Assembly (NCBI GenBank): GCA_030762895.1
Contig: CM061062.1
Coordinates: 236,331,379 to 236,395,378, forward strand
Direction of reading: 5' to 3'
DNA length: 64,000 bases
Source of the DNA: Sophora flavescens
Lineage: Eukaryota > Streptophyta > Magnoliopsida > Fabales > Fabaceae
Shown: one piece after another, positions 55,001 through 64,000 of the stretch
Layout of the letters: every line of letters starts with the position of its first letter
How positions within the stretch are numbered: position 1 is the first letter of the stretch
The notes under the pieces: generated by a model
Database searches by the model: none
Seen by the model: the letters and a program-made list of their open reading frames with translations, nothing else
What the model was told of the DNA's origin: nothing
Made by a program: the position numbers and the translations under genes

Positions 55001-55328
55001 TTTTGAGAGCTTTGATGTTTAAAAACGATGATGGGTCGAAAGCTTTTGAGAGCTTTGACAAATAAAGATATAGCACAAAGAAAAGTGTTGAGAACAAAAG
55101 GTTTTCTTGCATGCATTTGGCAGACGTGCCATGATCAAACGAGTGATTACCTTGCGGCGTCATGGTAGATCATAAAGATGTTCTTATTGTGCCTAGTGGA
55201 CAATGAGGCCCTATCTACGTTGTGACACCTGTGGCACGATGTTGGACAGTGTGTGATAGGTTTTATACGAGTGATTACCTTGCGGCGTCATGGTAGATCA
55301 TAACGATGTTCTTATTGTTCCGGGTGGA
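52012..55328 (+). mobile_element. Third TGTAACACC-type LTR, interrupted by Athila
   Basis: It starts TGTAACACCCCGATTTTCG like the two solo LTRs. It shares scattered blocks with them (TTTTCACTGACAGTAA near 52184; the CCGAAACCCTA phrase near 53353), but belongs to a clearly different subfamily and lacks the palindromic cassette. No CGGGGTGTCTCA end is found before the Athila LTR starts at 55329, so its other part should lie beyond the window. Internal duplications: GCCGAGACGTCGGGGTATTAAG (one base over in places; about 54659 and 54752), AGCTTTTGAGAGC (about 54990 and 55040) and a 57-base block (55139 and 55268). No gene seen. Confidence 0.6.
55139..55325. repeat. Direct repeat with 128-129-base period
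   Basis: The block GAGTGATTACCTTGCGGCGT and the following ~35 bases occur at about 55140 and again at about 55268. The second copy is cut after GTGGA by the Athila LTR. In the first copy GTGGA is followed by CAATGAGG, which predicts the sequence beyond the far end of the Athila element. Confidence 0.8.
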
Positions 55329-56174
55329 TGACACGGACTCGGCAAGTGTACCGGTTCGTTGCAAGTAATAAAACGGTAAGACCGGATATCGTTCTCAGGG
55401 ATCGTGGACAATTACCACTTCGCAAATTAGACTGCTATCTAGGCGATCAAATTTTGGAGTGAAGGTACTCTATCATCTAACAAAGCAAACAAGAATAAAT
55501 TGTTTTTGTTCTTTTTGGAATTTTATCAAACAGTTAGAATGCAGACAGAAATGTGAATAAAAATTAGATAGAATTGTTAGGGTTAGACTAAGCTAATCCT
55601 CCCTTGATTGTTATGAAATGATGACTAACACAGTTCCTACTTCAATTATGACAATCAAATCTTTTCTAATATACTCAGACCCTAATGTCTTAGGTGGAAT
55701 GAGCCTAAAATCCCAAATTAAACCCTAATGTATTAGGTGGATTAATCAGAGAAATTGCATTAAGAATAAAGATTCATAAGATTGCAAGCAGCCAACACCT
55801 ATGTCTAGATTCTTGGACTACTTGGCATATGATTCATGAGCATGCTTTAACATCAACCTTTCAATTGTCTATCAAAGCAACTAATCATTCCTAAGATGAT
55901 CAAGCCTAGGAAAGCATTAAGCATAGAATCATACACTCATAAAGAAGAAGGAAACTGTATTATAATCAAGTCATTTTACAACCAAGTTCAGATAAGCAAT
56001 AATCTAACCCCAACAAAGGGGAGTTTAGCTACACATAATTGAAGATAAAACAAAAGAAAGAGTTACAGAGATGAACAAAGGAGAGAGCTCCATAGAATGT
56101 TGCACAGCAGCCACAGCAGCAGAGGATCTGTTTTTAGGGTTTTCTGGATGTCCCTTCTGTTCTGCTCAGAGGTT

Positions 56175-56182
56175 CTTTTATA
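56175..56182 (-). promoter_or_regulatory. TATA box of the Athila-type LTR
   Basis: The minus strand reads GAGTTATAAAAGAACC. The palindromic cassette array ends only about 12 bases upstream of it, so the array occupies the core-proximal promoter. A purine/pyrimidine-mixed leader with AACCCTAAAAACAG follows. Confidence 0.65.
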
Positions 56183-56193
56183 ACTCGTGGCCC

Positions 56194-56562
56194 GTCACGG
56201 CCGTGACAGCCATCACGGCCAGGCCGTGACGGGTTCTGTCTCTTGCAGTTCTGGCAAAATTACTCTCTCGCGTGGCGAGCCTTTCTTCGCGACGCGAGCC
56301 AACTTTTTCATGCCCGTGATCTCCATCACGGCCAAGCCGTGATGGATTCTGACTTGTGGAGGTTTTTGGGTCACGGCCGTGATGTACATCACGGCTAGGC
56401 CGTGATCGATTCCGACTTTTGGAGGTCTGGCACAATCAATCTCTCGCGTGGCGAGCTAACATTCGCGTCGCGAGCCATTTTTTCACGTCCATGATCTCCA
56501 TCACGGCCAAGCCGTGATCGATTCTGACTTTTGGTGGTTTTGGGTCACGGCCTGGCCGTGAT
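56194..56562. repeat. Palindromic cassette array F (5 units) in the Athila U3
   Basis: Units near 56194, 56311, 56370 and 56487 plus a half unit at 56543. Two intervening segments carry a different pair of palindromes, CTCGCGTGGCGAG and TTCGCGACGCGAG (56267-56300 and 56443-56477). The third-type units begin CATGCCCGTGAT, showing decay of the first half. Confidence 0.85.
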
Positions 56563-56792
56563 GGCTTCTGACTTTTGGCCCCCTTTTTCTTCAGTTTTCA
56601 GGCTTTCTCTTCATCTCAGCTTCCTCATGGCTAAATCTTGGGCATTTAATCATAAATCCCTGCAAAACAACACACAATACCACCTTATCCGTTCCAAAGG
56701 AAAAACTAAACAAAATCCAACTAAAATGGCCTAACTAAATGCAAATGCATGCAGAAATGTACATGGAAAATGAGGTGAAATCACACTCATCA

Positions 56793-56812
56793 AATCACCC
56801 CAAGCTTAAGAT
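56793..56812 (-). other. Polypurine-like tract before the Athila 3' LTR
   Basis: The minus strand reads CTTAAGCTTGGGGTGATT directly before TGATGAG. The same motif precedes the LTR at 355. Confidence 0.6.
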
Positions 56813-58437
56813 TTTGCTTGTCCTCAAGCAAAAACCAAGGCCATAAGACCGAAATAAAAAAAGCATGGATAGTGAATCAAGAACTCGAGTAAAATGATCC
56901 AAGTAACAGGCATTCAATTATTTCAGCAAGAGACAATCAATTCAAGTCCAATTAGGGGCTTAGGTTTCCTAGACTCACATTCTCACTGATTCGGGCACTC
57001 TATCTCACTTGAAGCTCACCCCAAGCTTGTTGATTTGCTTGGCTCTCATTCTTGCCTCACTCACTCAAGTGTTCAAGTATATATAACAAGTCACTCCATT
57101 TTCCTCAAGGAATGATTCCTACCATATGCTTGACTATCAACCAAATCTTTACTTTATTAATGAAAACATCTAAGAATCAAGAGGTCTTATTCTTTGGTTG
57201 TAATGGGGCCATGGGATCAATTTTCAGGTGGGAATTTCAAGAACAGGAAATTTCAAAAGGCTATACAAACAATCAAGCATTGCAAGGCACGACCTTCTAA
57301 AATACCTTTCTTTGGGTTTCAGTTTACTTTTCCACCATTCTTTCCTTTTATTTTTGCTTTTTATTTCTCACTTTCTTTTGTCATACCCTTCTCCATATAC
57401 TTTCCTCTTTTTTTTTTCATTTTTTTTAAAGAAGAAGGGAGAATTTTCAACTCAAGAGAAATAATTTTTTTTTCAGATTCATTTTTTTTCTTTTCATCAT
57501 CCCAAACTTTCAACTACATTTTCCAACCCTTTTTGCACAGTACTTTAGAAGGTCCCTTATAAGCATATTTAACAAAACATTTCAGGGTACCAAGAAAAGC
57601 ATGCTATTCATTCAGGCTCAAAATGGGCAACTACGGGTAGCATTATTCATTCAAAGCTCAGAAGACCGGAAAAAAAAAATACCTATTGCCTCAATCCTTT
57701 TCAAAAATGTTCTAAATAATTTTCAAGTTTCGAAATGGTTTCAAGTCAAGTTCTAGAGAAAAACAATCCAAGAGGAACACACTCTACACAAAGAACGGGG
57801 GCAGATTTAGTGAGTACCCCCTAATGGCTCAAAAACTCACATTTATCAGTTCAAGAACCAGTGAGAAACACAAATCCATAGAAACACATGCTAATCATCA
57901 ACTATCCAAGACCATCTCAAGAATATTTAATGAAGCCATATCACAAGAATAGAAAATCAGGGTCCAAAAATTCACTATCACAAAAAAATTGGCACTTAGC
58001 TCTCACAATCATAAGCTCAATCTAAGCAGGGGTAACCGAATCATGCGATCATGCAAACTTAAGCCTATATGAATGCAATATTTACAATGCAAGCAAAAAG
58101 ATTACCCTTACCCCAAGCTTAAAGACTTACATTGTCCCCAATGTAAATAATGAAGCTTAGAGAAGGGAGAAAACTGGAACAACTCACCCAGGTGGTAGTG
58201 GTGCTGCATCACATGCTTTCTGGTTTTGTTTCCTCCTGCCCTTCTTCTCCTCCTTCCTTCAAAATCTGAAAGCACTCAACAAACTATTAACAAACCTCTT
58301 GAGCTTCTCAAATTATTCAAGAGGAGAAATCAAAAACAAAAGAGAAGATGAAAATAAAATTTGGGTTGCCTCCCAATAAGCGCTTCTTTAACGTCACTAG
58401 CTTGACGGATGATTTTTTTTTCTTCTTTTTTTTTTTT
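56813..58437 (-). other. Non-coding 3' region of the Athila-type element
   Basis: About 1.6 kb with no supportable ORF on the minus strand, in the place where many Athila elements have an env-like gene. T-rich plus-strand frames (57194-57562) are chance products. It is strongly similar to 356-2199 of the non-autonomous element. Confidence 0.7.
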
Positions 58438-59471
58438 TTAAGATGGTGCCTGAAGAGTGACGGAGATCGCCTGACGATCAAAGTTGCCTCCAAGGTAGTG
58501 CTTTAGCCTTTGTCCATTAACAGTGAAGGTATCACCGGATGATGGATCTTCCAATTTAACTGAACCAAATGGAGAGACAGACTTGACATAGAATGGGCCT
58601 GACCATCTTGATCTCAATTTGCGCGGAAAGAGCTTGAGTCTTGAGTTAAACAAAGAAAAAGCGATCGGCCTTCTTCAAATTTCTTGGGAAGAATGTACTT
58701 ATCATGCCAGAACTTTGTTCTTTCCTTGTATATCCTAGCACTCTCATAAGCCAAGAGTTGGAACTCATCCAACTCATTCAATTGAAGCATCCTCTTGTCC
58801 ATGGCCAGCCTTGTATCAAAGTTCAGGGGCCTTCCTACGCCCAAAAAGCACGGTGTTGTAGCTCTACCTAAGGTGACATGATTTCCGAACACTAATTGGT
58901 AAGGTGACATACCAATAGGTGTCTTATAAGCAGTCCGATAAGCCCAAAGTGCATCATCCAATTTCTTCGCCCAATCCTTCCTTGCATTGTTCACGACTTT
59001 TTCCAAAATTCTCTTCAACTCCCTGTTGGACAATTCCACTTGCCCACCGGTTTGGGGATGGTATGGTGTGGTAACTTTGTGGTTCACCCCAAACTTGGCA
59101 AGCACTGCATTGAACTCATTATTGCAAAAGTGAGTACCCCCATCACTAATGATAGCCCTAGGGGTCCCAAACCGGGTAAAAATATTCTTCCTCACAAAAC
59201 TGATCACAGTTCTTGCATCATCTTTCAGAGTTGGCACGGCTTCCACCCACTTGCTCACATAATCAACCGCCACCAGAATGTACTTGTTGTTGTAAGATGA
59301 CGGGAAAGGACCCATGAAGTCGATCCCCCACACATCGAAGTGCTCCACCTCTAATATACCCTTTAAGGGCATCTCATTTCTCTTGGAAATACTGCCGGTC
59401 CTCTGGCATTTATCACATTTCATCACCCAAGCTCTAGAGTCCTTGAAAATAGTGGGCCAAAATAGCCCGCT
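58438..59471 (-). pseudogene. Athila integrase core and C-terminus
   Basis: 59426 to 58614 encodes CDKCQRTGSIS (the Cys pair of the zinc finger), then catalytic D36 (WGIDFMGPFP), D95 (IISDGGTHF) and E131 (GGQVELSNREL). A shift near 58650 moves the C-terminal domain (RKLRSRWSGPFYV, 58438-58653) to another frame. A TAA at 59472-59474 separates this from the upstream half of the zinc finger; relatives have Gln there. Core residues are intact, so the copy may be fairly young. It would insert cDNA into chromatin. Confidence 0.85.
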
Positions 59472-62400
59472 TTACAAAATCTTCATGGCGGTCCTTTCAC
59501 CACCAAAGTGTCCTCCATAGGGTGAGTTGTGGCAGTGAGTCAACACCCCATTAATCTCTTCTTCCGGAATGCACCTTCTCAGAATTCCATCCGAACCTCT
59601 TTTGAAAAGATACGGCTCATCCCATATATAGAATTTGGCATCATGAATGAGCTTCTTCCTCTGTTGTGCATTGAAGTCCTTCGGAATCTTATTGGCGGCC
59701 TTGTAATTTGCAATATCCGCGAACCAAGGTGCCACTTGCACCACAAACAACTGTTCATCTGGGAATTCCTCTTGAATTGGCAACTTTGCTTCTGCTTGAG
59801 CATTTGCTTGTGGAAGCCTAGACAAATGGTCGGCTACCACATTCTCCACTCCTTTCTTGTCCTTTATTTCCAAATCAAACTCTTGGAGTAGTAGTATCCA
59901 CCGAATAAGCCTTGGCTTGGCATCCTGTTTAGTCATAAGATATCTCAAAGCAGAATGATCAGTGTAGACAGTAGTTTTACAGCCAATCAAGTAGGATCTA
60001 AATTTATCAAAAGCAAATACCACAGCAAGCAATTCTTTTTCAGTCGTGGTGTAATTCAATTGGGCATCATTAAGCACACGACTGGCATAGTAAATGACAT
60101 GCAACACTTTATTTTTTTTTTGGCCCAAAATGGCTCCCACCGCATAGTCACTTGCATCACACATTAGCTCAAATGGTAAACTCCAATCTGGAGGTGCAAT
60201 GACCGGTGCGGTGGTGAGTTTTTCTTTCAAAACTTGGAAGGCATGCATGCAATCATCATCAAATATAAAAGGAGTATCAGCTACCAAAAGCTTGCATAGG
60301 GGTTTCACAATCTTTGAAAAATCTTTTATAAACCTTCTATAAAAACCCGCATGCCCTAGGAAGCTTCTAACACCTTTCACATTTAAGGGAGGAGGAAGTT
60401 TTTCAATCACTTCAATTTTTGCTCTATCAACCTCCATCCCCCGTGATGAAATTTTATGCCCAAGAACTATACCTTCCCTAACCATGAAATGACATTTTTC
60501 CCAATTTAAAACAAGGTTAGTTTCTTGGCATCTTTTTAGAACACAGGCAAGATTATTCAAACAGTTATCAAAAGAATCACCAAACACAGAAAAATCGTCC
60601 ATAAATACCTCAATAAATTTTTCATTCATATCAGAAAATATGGATAGCATGCACCTTTGAAAAATGGCGGGTGCATTACACAACCCGAATGGCATTCTCC
60701 TGTATGCATAGACTCCATAAGGACAGGTGAAAGCGGTCTTCTCTTGGTCCTCTGGGTCAACCACAATCTTGTTATACCCGGAGTACCCATCAAGGAAACA
60801 ATAGAAAGCATGGCCCGCCAACCGCTCTAACATCTGATCAATGAAGGGCAAAGGGAAATGATCTTTTCTGGTGGCCTCATTCAGTCTTCTGTAATCAATG
60901 CATACCCTCCATCCAGACACGGTCCTAGAGGGAATAAGTTCATTCTTTTCATTTGCTACCACTGTCATCCCCCCTTTCTTTGGCACAACTTGGACCGGAC
61001 TCACCCATGGACTATCGGAGATGGGATAGATAATGCCCGCATCCAACAACTTCACAATCTCCTTCCTCACAACTTCTTTCATATTCGGGTTGAGTCTTCT
61101 TTGGGGTTGTCTAACCGGCTTGAAATTTTCCTCCACACGGATTTTGTGCATGCAAAAGGAGGGACTTATCCCTTTCAAATCGGACATAGACCACCCGATT
61201 GCAGATTTGTGCTCCCTAAGCACCCTCAACAGCTTCTCTTCTTCCAAGGAATTCAACCCACTATTGATGATAACTGGGAATGAAGAGTTCATCCCAAGGA
61301 AAGCATAACAGAGATGGGATGGCAATTCTTTCAACTCTAGCACCGGTGGGTCACCCTTGTCTTCAATTCTCACATCTTCCACCACTTTGTCTTCATCAGT
61401 ATTCACAACCAGACAAGCCTCCAGAGATTTAATCATGAGATCAACTTCTTCTGCACATACTTCTTCTCCTACATCCTCTGCCATTAGAGCTGCTTCTAAC
61501 GAATCTTCAAACTTCTGGTGCAAACTCTTGTCAGATAATGAATCAATGAGGTCGACTATCATGCATGTGTCCTTGTCGCTTGGGTGTTTCATTGCCTCAA
61601 ACACATTAAAGGTGACCTTTTCGTCTTGTACCCGAAGCACCAATTCCCCTTGATTGACATCGATCAAGGCTCTACCTGTTGCTAGGAATGGTCTCCCAAG
61701 AATCAGAGGAGTATCACCATCTTCAGCCATATCTAACACCACAAAATCTGTTGGAAAAATGAATTTATCTACCTTCACCAACAAATCCTCCACAACACCA
61801 TAGGGATATGTAATGGAGCGGTCAGCCAGTTGAAGAGAAATCCCTGTTGGTTTTACCTCACCAATCCCCAGCTTCTTGAAAATGGAGAGCGGCATCAGAT
61901 TAATACTTGCCCCTAAATCGCACAATGCTCTCCCTATGTTCAGATGACCGATAGTGCATGGGATAGTGAAACTGCCCGGGTCCTTCATCTTTACTGGCAG
62001 CTTCCTTTGAAGTATAGCACTGCACTCTTCAGTAAGCATCACTGTCTCCTCCTTCCACCTTTTTTTGTTTGTAAGGATCTCTTTCATGAAATTTGCGTAG
62101 GAAGGCATCTGTTGTAGAGCTTCAGCAAACGGGATGTTGATTTGTAGCTTTTTGAATACATCCAGAAACTTAGAAAACTGCTGATCTTTTGCCTCCTTCT
62201 TCAACCGTTGGGGGTACGGGATTCTGAAATATGGGGGCAGCTCTTTGGGATTATCAACCTCTTCCAGAATCTGTCTTTTAGTCTTCTTCTTTGCAAATTC
62301 TTCATCAACCAATTTCTCCCTCTGCGGTTTTTCAGCTTCAACACCAGTAGGAATAGAGGTAGTATCTTGGGAAGTTCCGGGTTCTTCATTGTTTACCTCT

Positions 62401-62540
62401 TCAAACTGCACCTTATCAATTCCAGCATCACTTGTCTTTTCTTCCCTCTCTTTTTCTTGTGGATTTAACACTCTCCCACTTCTTGTAATAATGGCCTTAC
62501 AATCTTCCTTTGGGTTCTTCTCAGTATCCCAAGGCAATTG
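59472..62540 (-). CDS. Athila protease, reverse transcriptase, RNase H and integrase N-terminus
   Basis: 1021 aa open frame. An acidic/basic linker (1-100) leads to the Athila block PYPQRLKKEAKDQQFSKFL. Protease: D207 in LCDLGASINLM, and LILGRPFLATG near 278-288. RT: WVSPVQVVPKKGG (511-523), LDGYSGYNK (582-590) and catalytic FMDD (645-648). RNase H: D793 (MCDASDYAVG), E834 (TTEKELLAV) and D860 (YTDHSAL). Integrase zinc-finger histidines lie in CHNSPYGGHFGG near 1002-1013, then the TAA. The first residue shown in an ORF call would be a TTG codon. In reality the frame is continuous with gag across an in-frame TGA (62541-62543), so no independent start is expected. All catalytic residues are present. 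Confidence 0.88.
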   Translation of the reverse strand, partial: QLPWDTEKNPKEDCKAIITRSGRVLNPQEKEREEKTSDAGIDKVQFEEVNNEEPGTSQDTTSIPTGVEAEKPQREKLVDEEFAKKKTKRQILEEVDNPKELPPYFRIPYPQRLKKEAKDQQFSKFLDVFKKLQINIPFAEALQQMPSYANFMKEILTNKKRWKEETVMLTEECSAILQRKLPVKMKDPGSFTIPCTIGHLNIGRALCDLGASINLMPLSIFKKLGIGEVKPTGISLQLADRSITYPYGVVEDLLVKVDKFIFPTDFVVLDMAEDGDTPLILGRPFLATGRALIDVNQGELVLRVQDEKVTFNVFEAMKHPSDKDTCMIVDLIDSLSDKSLHQKFEDSLEAALMAEDVGEEVCAEEVDLMIKSLEACLVVNTDEDKVVEDVRIEDKGDPPVLELKELPSHLCYAFLGMNSSFPVIINSGLNSLEEEKLLRVLREHKSAIGWSMSDLKGISPSFCMHKIRVEENFKPVRQPQRRLNPNMKEVVRKEIVKLLDAGIIYPISDSPWVSPVQVVPKKGGMTVVANEKNELIPSRTVSGWRVCIDYRRLNEATRKDHFPLPFIDQMLERLAGHAFYCFLDGYSGYNKIVVDPEDQEKTAFTCPYGVYAYRRMPFGLCNAPAIFQRCMLSIFSDMNEKFIEVFMDDFSVFGDSFDNCLNNLACVLKRCQETNLVLNWEKCHFMVREGIVLGHKISSRGMEVDRAKIEVIEKLPPPLNVKGVRSFLGHAGFYRRFIKDFSKIVKPLCKLLVADTPFIFDDDCMHAFQVLKEKLTTAPVIAPPDWSLPFELMCDASDYAVGAILGQKKNKVLHVIYYASRVLNDAQLNYTTTEKELLAVVFAFDKFRSYLIGCKTTVYTDHSALRYLMTKQDAKPRLIRWILLLQEFDLEIKDKKGVENVVADHLSRLPQANAQAEAKLPIQEEFPDEQLFVVQVAPWFADIANYKAANKIPKDFNAQQRKKLIHDAKFYIWDEPYLFKRGSDGILRRCIPEEEINGVLTHCHNSPYGGHFGGERTAMKIL

Positions 62541-63875
62541 TCATTGAGGTCTCTCTCGCCATCCGCCTTGCCACCGGCCTATTTGATGCTCCAAGTTCTT
62601 GATTGAGGCATTCTGATTCTTCATAGTCTCTTGAGTCGCTTGCATGAACTGGCCTAGAATGTTCTCCAATTTGCTTGAACTCTCTTGAGGAGGCTTTGCT
62701 TGAGTACTTGAACTTTGCCCTTGTCTCCACCCAAAGTTAGGATGGCTGCGCCACCCCGGATTGTAGGTGTTGGAGTAAGGATCATTTTTAGGCCCTTGGT
62801 TGCCCATATAATTTACCTCTTCTTGTCCAGAACTTCCAACCACATTGATCTCACAATTTCCATTTGCATGGTTACCTCCACAGAAATCACACACTGAGGT
62901 ACCTTGAACTTGGACAACTTGTAGTTGGGAATTCTGTAGTTGAACCGACCCCAGTTGTTTGGTAAGAATAGCCATTTGTGCCTTGAGAGCGCCAATTTCA
63001 TCCAGCTCTAGAACACCCCTCTTGACCATTGATCGAGAACTAGGCATTTGATAATCATTATTAGCCATGTTCTCAATCAAGTCCTTTGCTTCTTCCGGTG
63101 TCTTCTGACTCAATGTCCCTCCTGCAGCCGCTTCAATCATACTTCTTGAATTCCTGTTGAGCCCATTAACAAATGTTGCAACCTGCTGCCATGTCTCTAG
63201 TTCATGATTTGGACAAGCTGTGAGTAAGGACTTGAACCTCTCCCAGGCTTCATAGAGTGACTCACCATCCCTCTGTGCAAAGGCATTAATCTCTGATCTC
63301 AACTTGATCATTCTTGACGGAGGGAAGAAGCGAGATAAAAACTTGCTGACCAAGTCATTCCAAGTGATGATGCTTCCATGAGGATGAGACTGCAGCCATG
63401 ACTTAGCTCTATCCCTCAAAGAGAAAGGGAAAAGCCTTAAACGAATGGCCTCATCGGAAGCTCCGTTTAACTTGATGGTGTCACACAGCTCAATGAAAGT
63501 ACCAATGTGAGCATGGGGGTCTTCACTCTCCAAACCTCCAAACTGGTTTTACTGCACAAGGTGGAGAAGTGATGCCTTGATTTCGAAATTATTGCAAGCC
63601 ACTGCGGGTCTCACAATCGGAGTTCCACATCTATCAACTCTAGGGGAAGTGTAGTCCCCCATTGTTCTCCTTGGTGTATTATCTTCTGCCATGGTGACAG
63701 CTGCTACTTCAATTTGTGGTTCTTGCACACTTGGTAACTCAACTTGTTGCTCTTGTCTACTACAAGATGCTCTTTCTTTGTTCTGTCTTGCCTTGGCTTT
63801 CTTTCTATTCCTTCTACAGAGTCTCTCGATCTCAGGGTTGAATTGGAGTTCACCTGGATCGATTGTACCTCGCAT
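62541..63875 (-). pseudogene. Athila gag
   Basis: The N-terminus (63875-63549) holds a basic stretch and a RRTMGDYTSPRVD block, ending in a TAA at 63549-63551 (CAA in relatives). The open frame then continues at once from 63533: HAHIGTFIELCDTIKLNG, the gag domain (residues 5-150, with FPFSLRDRAKSWLQ and FLSRFFP), and a CCHC knuckle C215-X2-C218-X3-H222-X4-C227. It ends at a TGA (62541-62543) in phase with pol. It would assemble the particle. Apart from the two stops it is well preserved. Confidence 0.85.
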
Positions 63876-64000
63876 ACAAGGAACAAACAGAGTAGCGCCG
63901 AAAAAGAACAGAACAAAACAGAAAAATACAACAGAGAACAGAAAATAAAAAAGGAAATAAAACAGTAAGAAAACAGTAAAAAATGCCTAAATTAGGAGTC
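63876..64000 (-). other. Athila leader, incomplete
   Basis: A-rich (plus strand) untranslated sequence upstream of gag. The primer site and 5' LTR are not reached within the window. Confidence 0.5.

Larger units (their letters stand above)
55329..56792 (-). repeat. Athila-type 3' LTR
   Basis: On the minus strand TGATGAGTGTG (56792) to CGTGTCA (55329), 1464 bases. It shares both termini and the cassette arrangement with the shorter LTR at 3388-3981. Left flank is GTGGA. U3 contains five palindromic cassettes; a TATA box and a leader follow. Confidence 0.82.
55329..64000 (-). mobile_element. Athila-lineage Ty3/gypsy element (5' end beyond window)
   Basis: 3' LTR at 55329-56792, non-coding 3' region, integrase, RNase H, RT, protease and gag in reverse order on the plus-strand map. 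The coding part is close to the Athila consensus order and motifs, with three in-frame stops and at least one frameshift. No env-like ORF lies between integrase and the LTR. The 5' LTR and primer site lie past 64000. Confidence 0.88.

Noticed and set aside
56178..56435. Minus-strand frame encoding Arg/His-rich repeats
   Set aside because: It is produced by translating the palindromic cassettes. Other arrays are in different frames, so there is no sign of coding selection.
1..56562. Palindromic cassettes as transcription terminators
   Set aside because: Hairpin-plus-T-run terminators are bacterial. These occur in plant LTR promoters and interiors, without following T-runs.
57194..57562. Plus-strand frame with hydrophobic Phe-rich stretches
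   Set aside because: T-rich DNA gives Phe/Leu/Ser by composition. The matching region at 846-1046 in the related element does not keep the frame.

Overview
The window is plant nuclear DNA made almost entirely of nested LTR retrotransposons. I see no host protein gene, tRNA gene or true rRNA gene. The families point to a seed plant, most likely a eudicot with a large repeat-rich genome: a Tat/Ogre element with ORF1 and an intron, an Athila-lineage gag-pol, a SIRE/Maximus-type Ty1/copia element with a downstream env-like region, 5S-bearing Cassandra TRIMs, and long LTRs with TGTAACACC ends. I cannot name the species.

Layout. 1-3981: a minus-strand non-autonomous Athila derivative with one unfamiliar 347-aa ORF. 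3982-5622: the 3' end of a plus-strand Ty3/gypsy element. 5623-6944: mostly unassigned. 6945-14650 and 36765-40962: scattered parts of an old minus-strand Tat element (INT, RNase H, RT, gag, plus a coiled-coil ORF on the opposite strand). Four insertions have split it: a Cassandra TRIM (7439-11829) that itself holds a 3.5-kb solo LTR (7467-10991); a complete 22.1-kb Ogre element (14651-36764) that itself holds a 3.9-kb solo LTR (20830-24770); a palindrome of about 960 bp (38097-39055); and a second Cassandra (39438-40319). At 40963 a plus-strand SIRE-type copia element begins and runs to about 52011. A third long LTR (52012-55328) interrupts its right end, and that LTR is in turn broken by a minus-strand autonomous Athila-type element (55329 to beyond 64000).

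Several junctions are confirmed in the sequence. Target-site duplications are seen (ACATA and TTTTA exact; CTTTG/CTCTG, GCGGG/GCGAG and GCTTG/ACTTG with one mismatch), and at two Ty3/gypsy junctions the interrupted reading frame resumes on the other side. Insertion order therefore reads: Tat oldest; then Ogre, both Cassandras, the palindrome and SIRE; then the solo LTRs and the third LTR; then Athila.

The most unusual signal is a short palindromic cassette of about 50 bp: TCACGGCCGTGA, then a near-palindrome around TCACGGCYAGGCCGTGA, then usually TTCTGAC. It recurs about 19 times in LTRs of two unrelated lineages (Athila and the TGTAACACC LTRs) and inside the non-autonomous element, and it is absent from close relatives at the equivalent positions. 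Other points of interest are the novel ORF of the non-autonomous element, a predicted Ogre intron that restores the gag-pro/RT frame, a short acidic ORF conserved in two solo LTRs, the large perfect-centre palindrome, and mismatched LTRs on the copia element.
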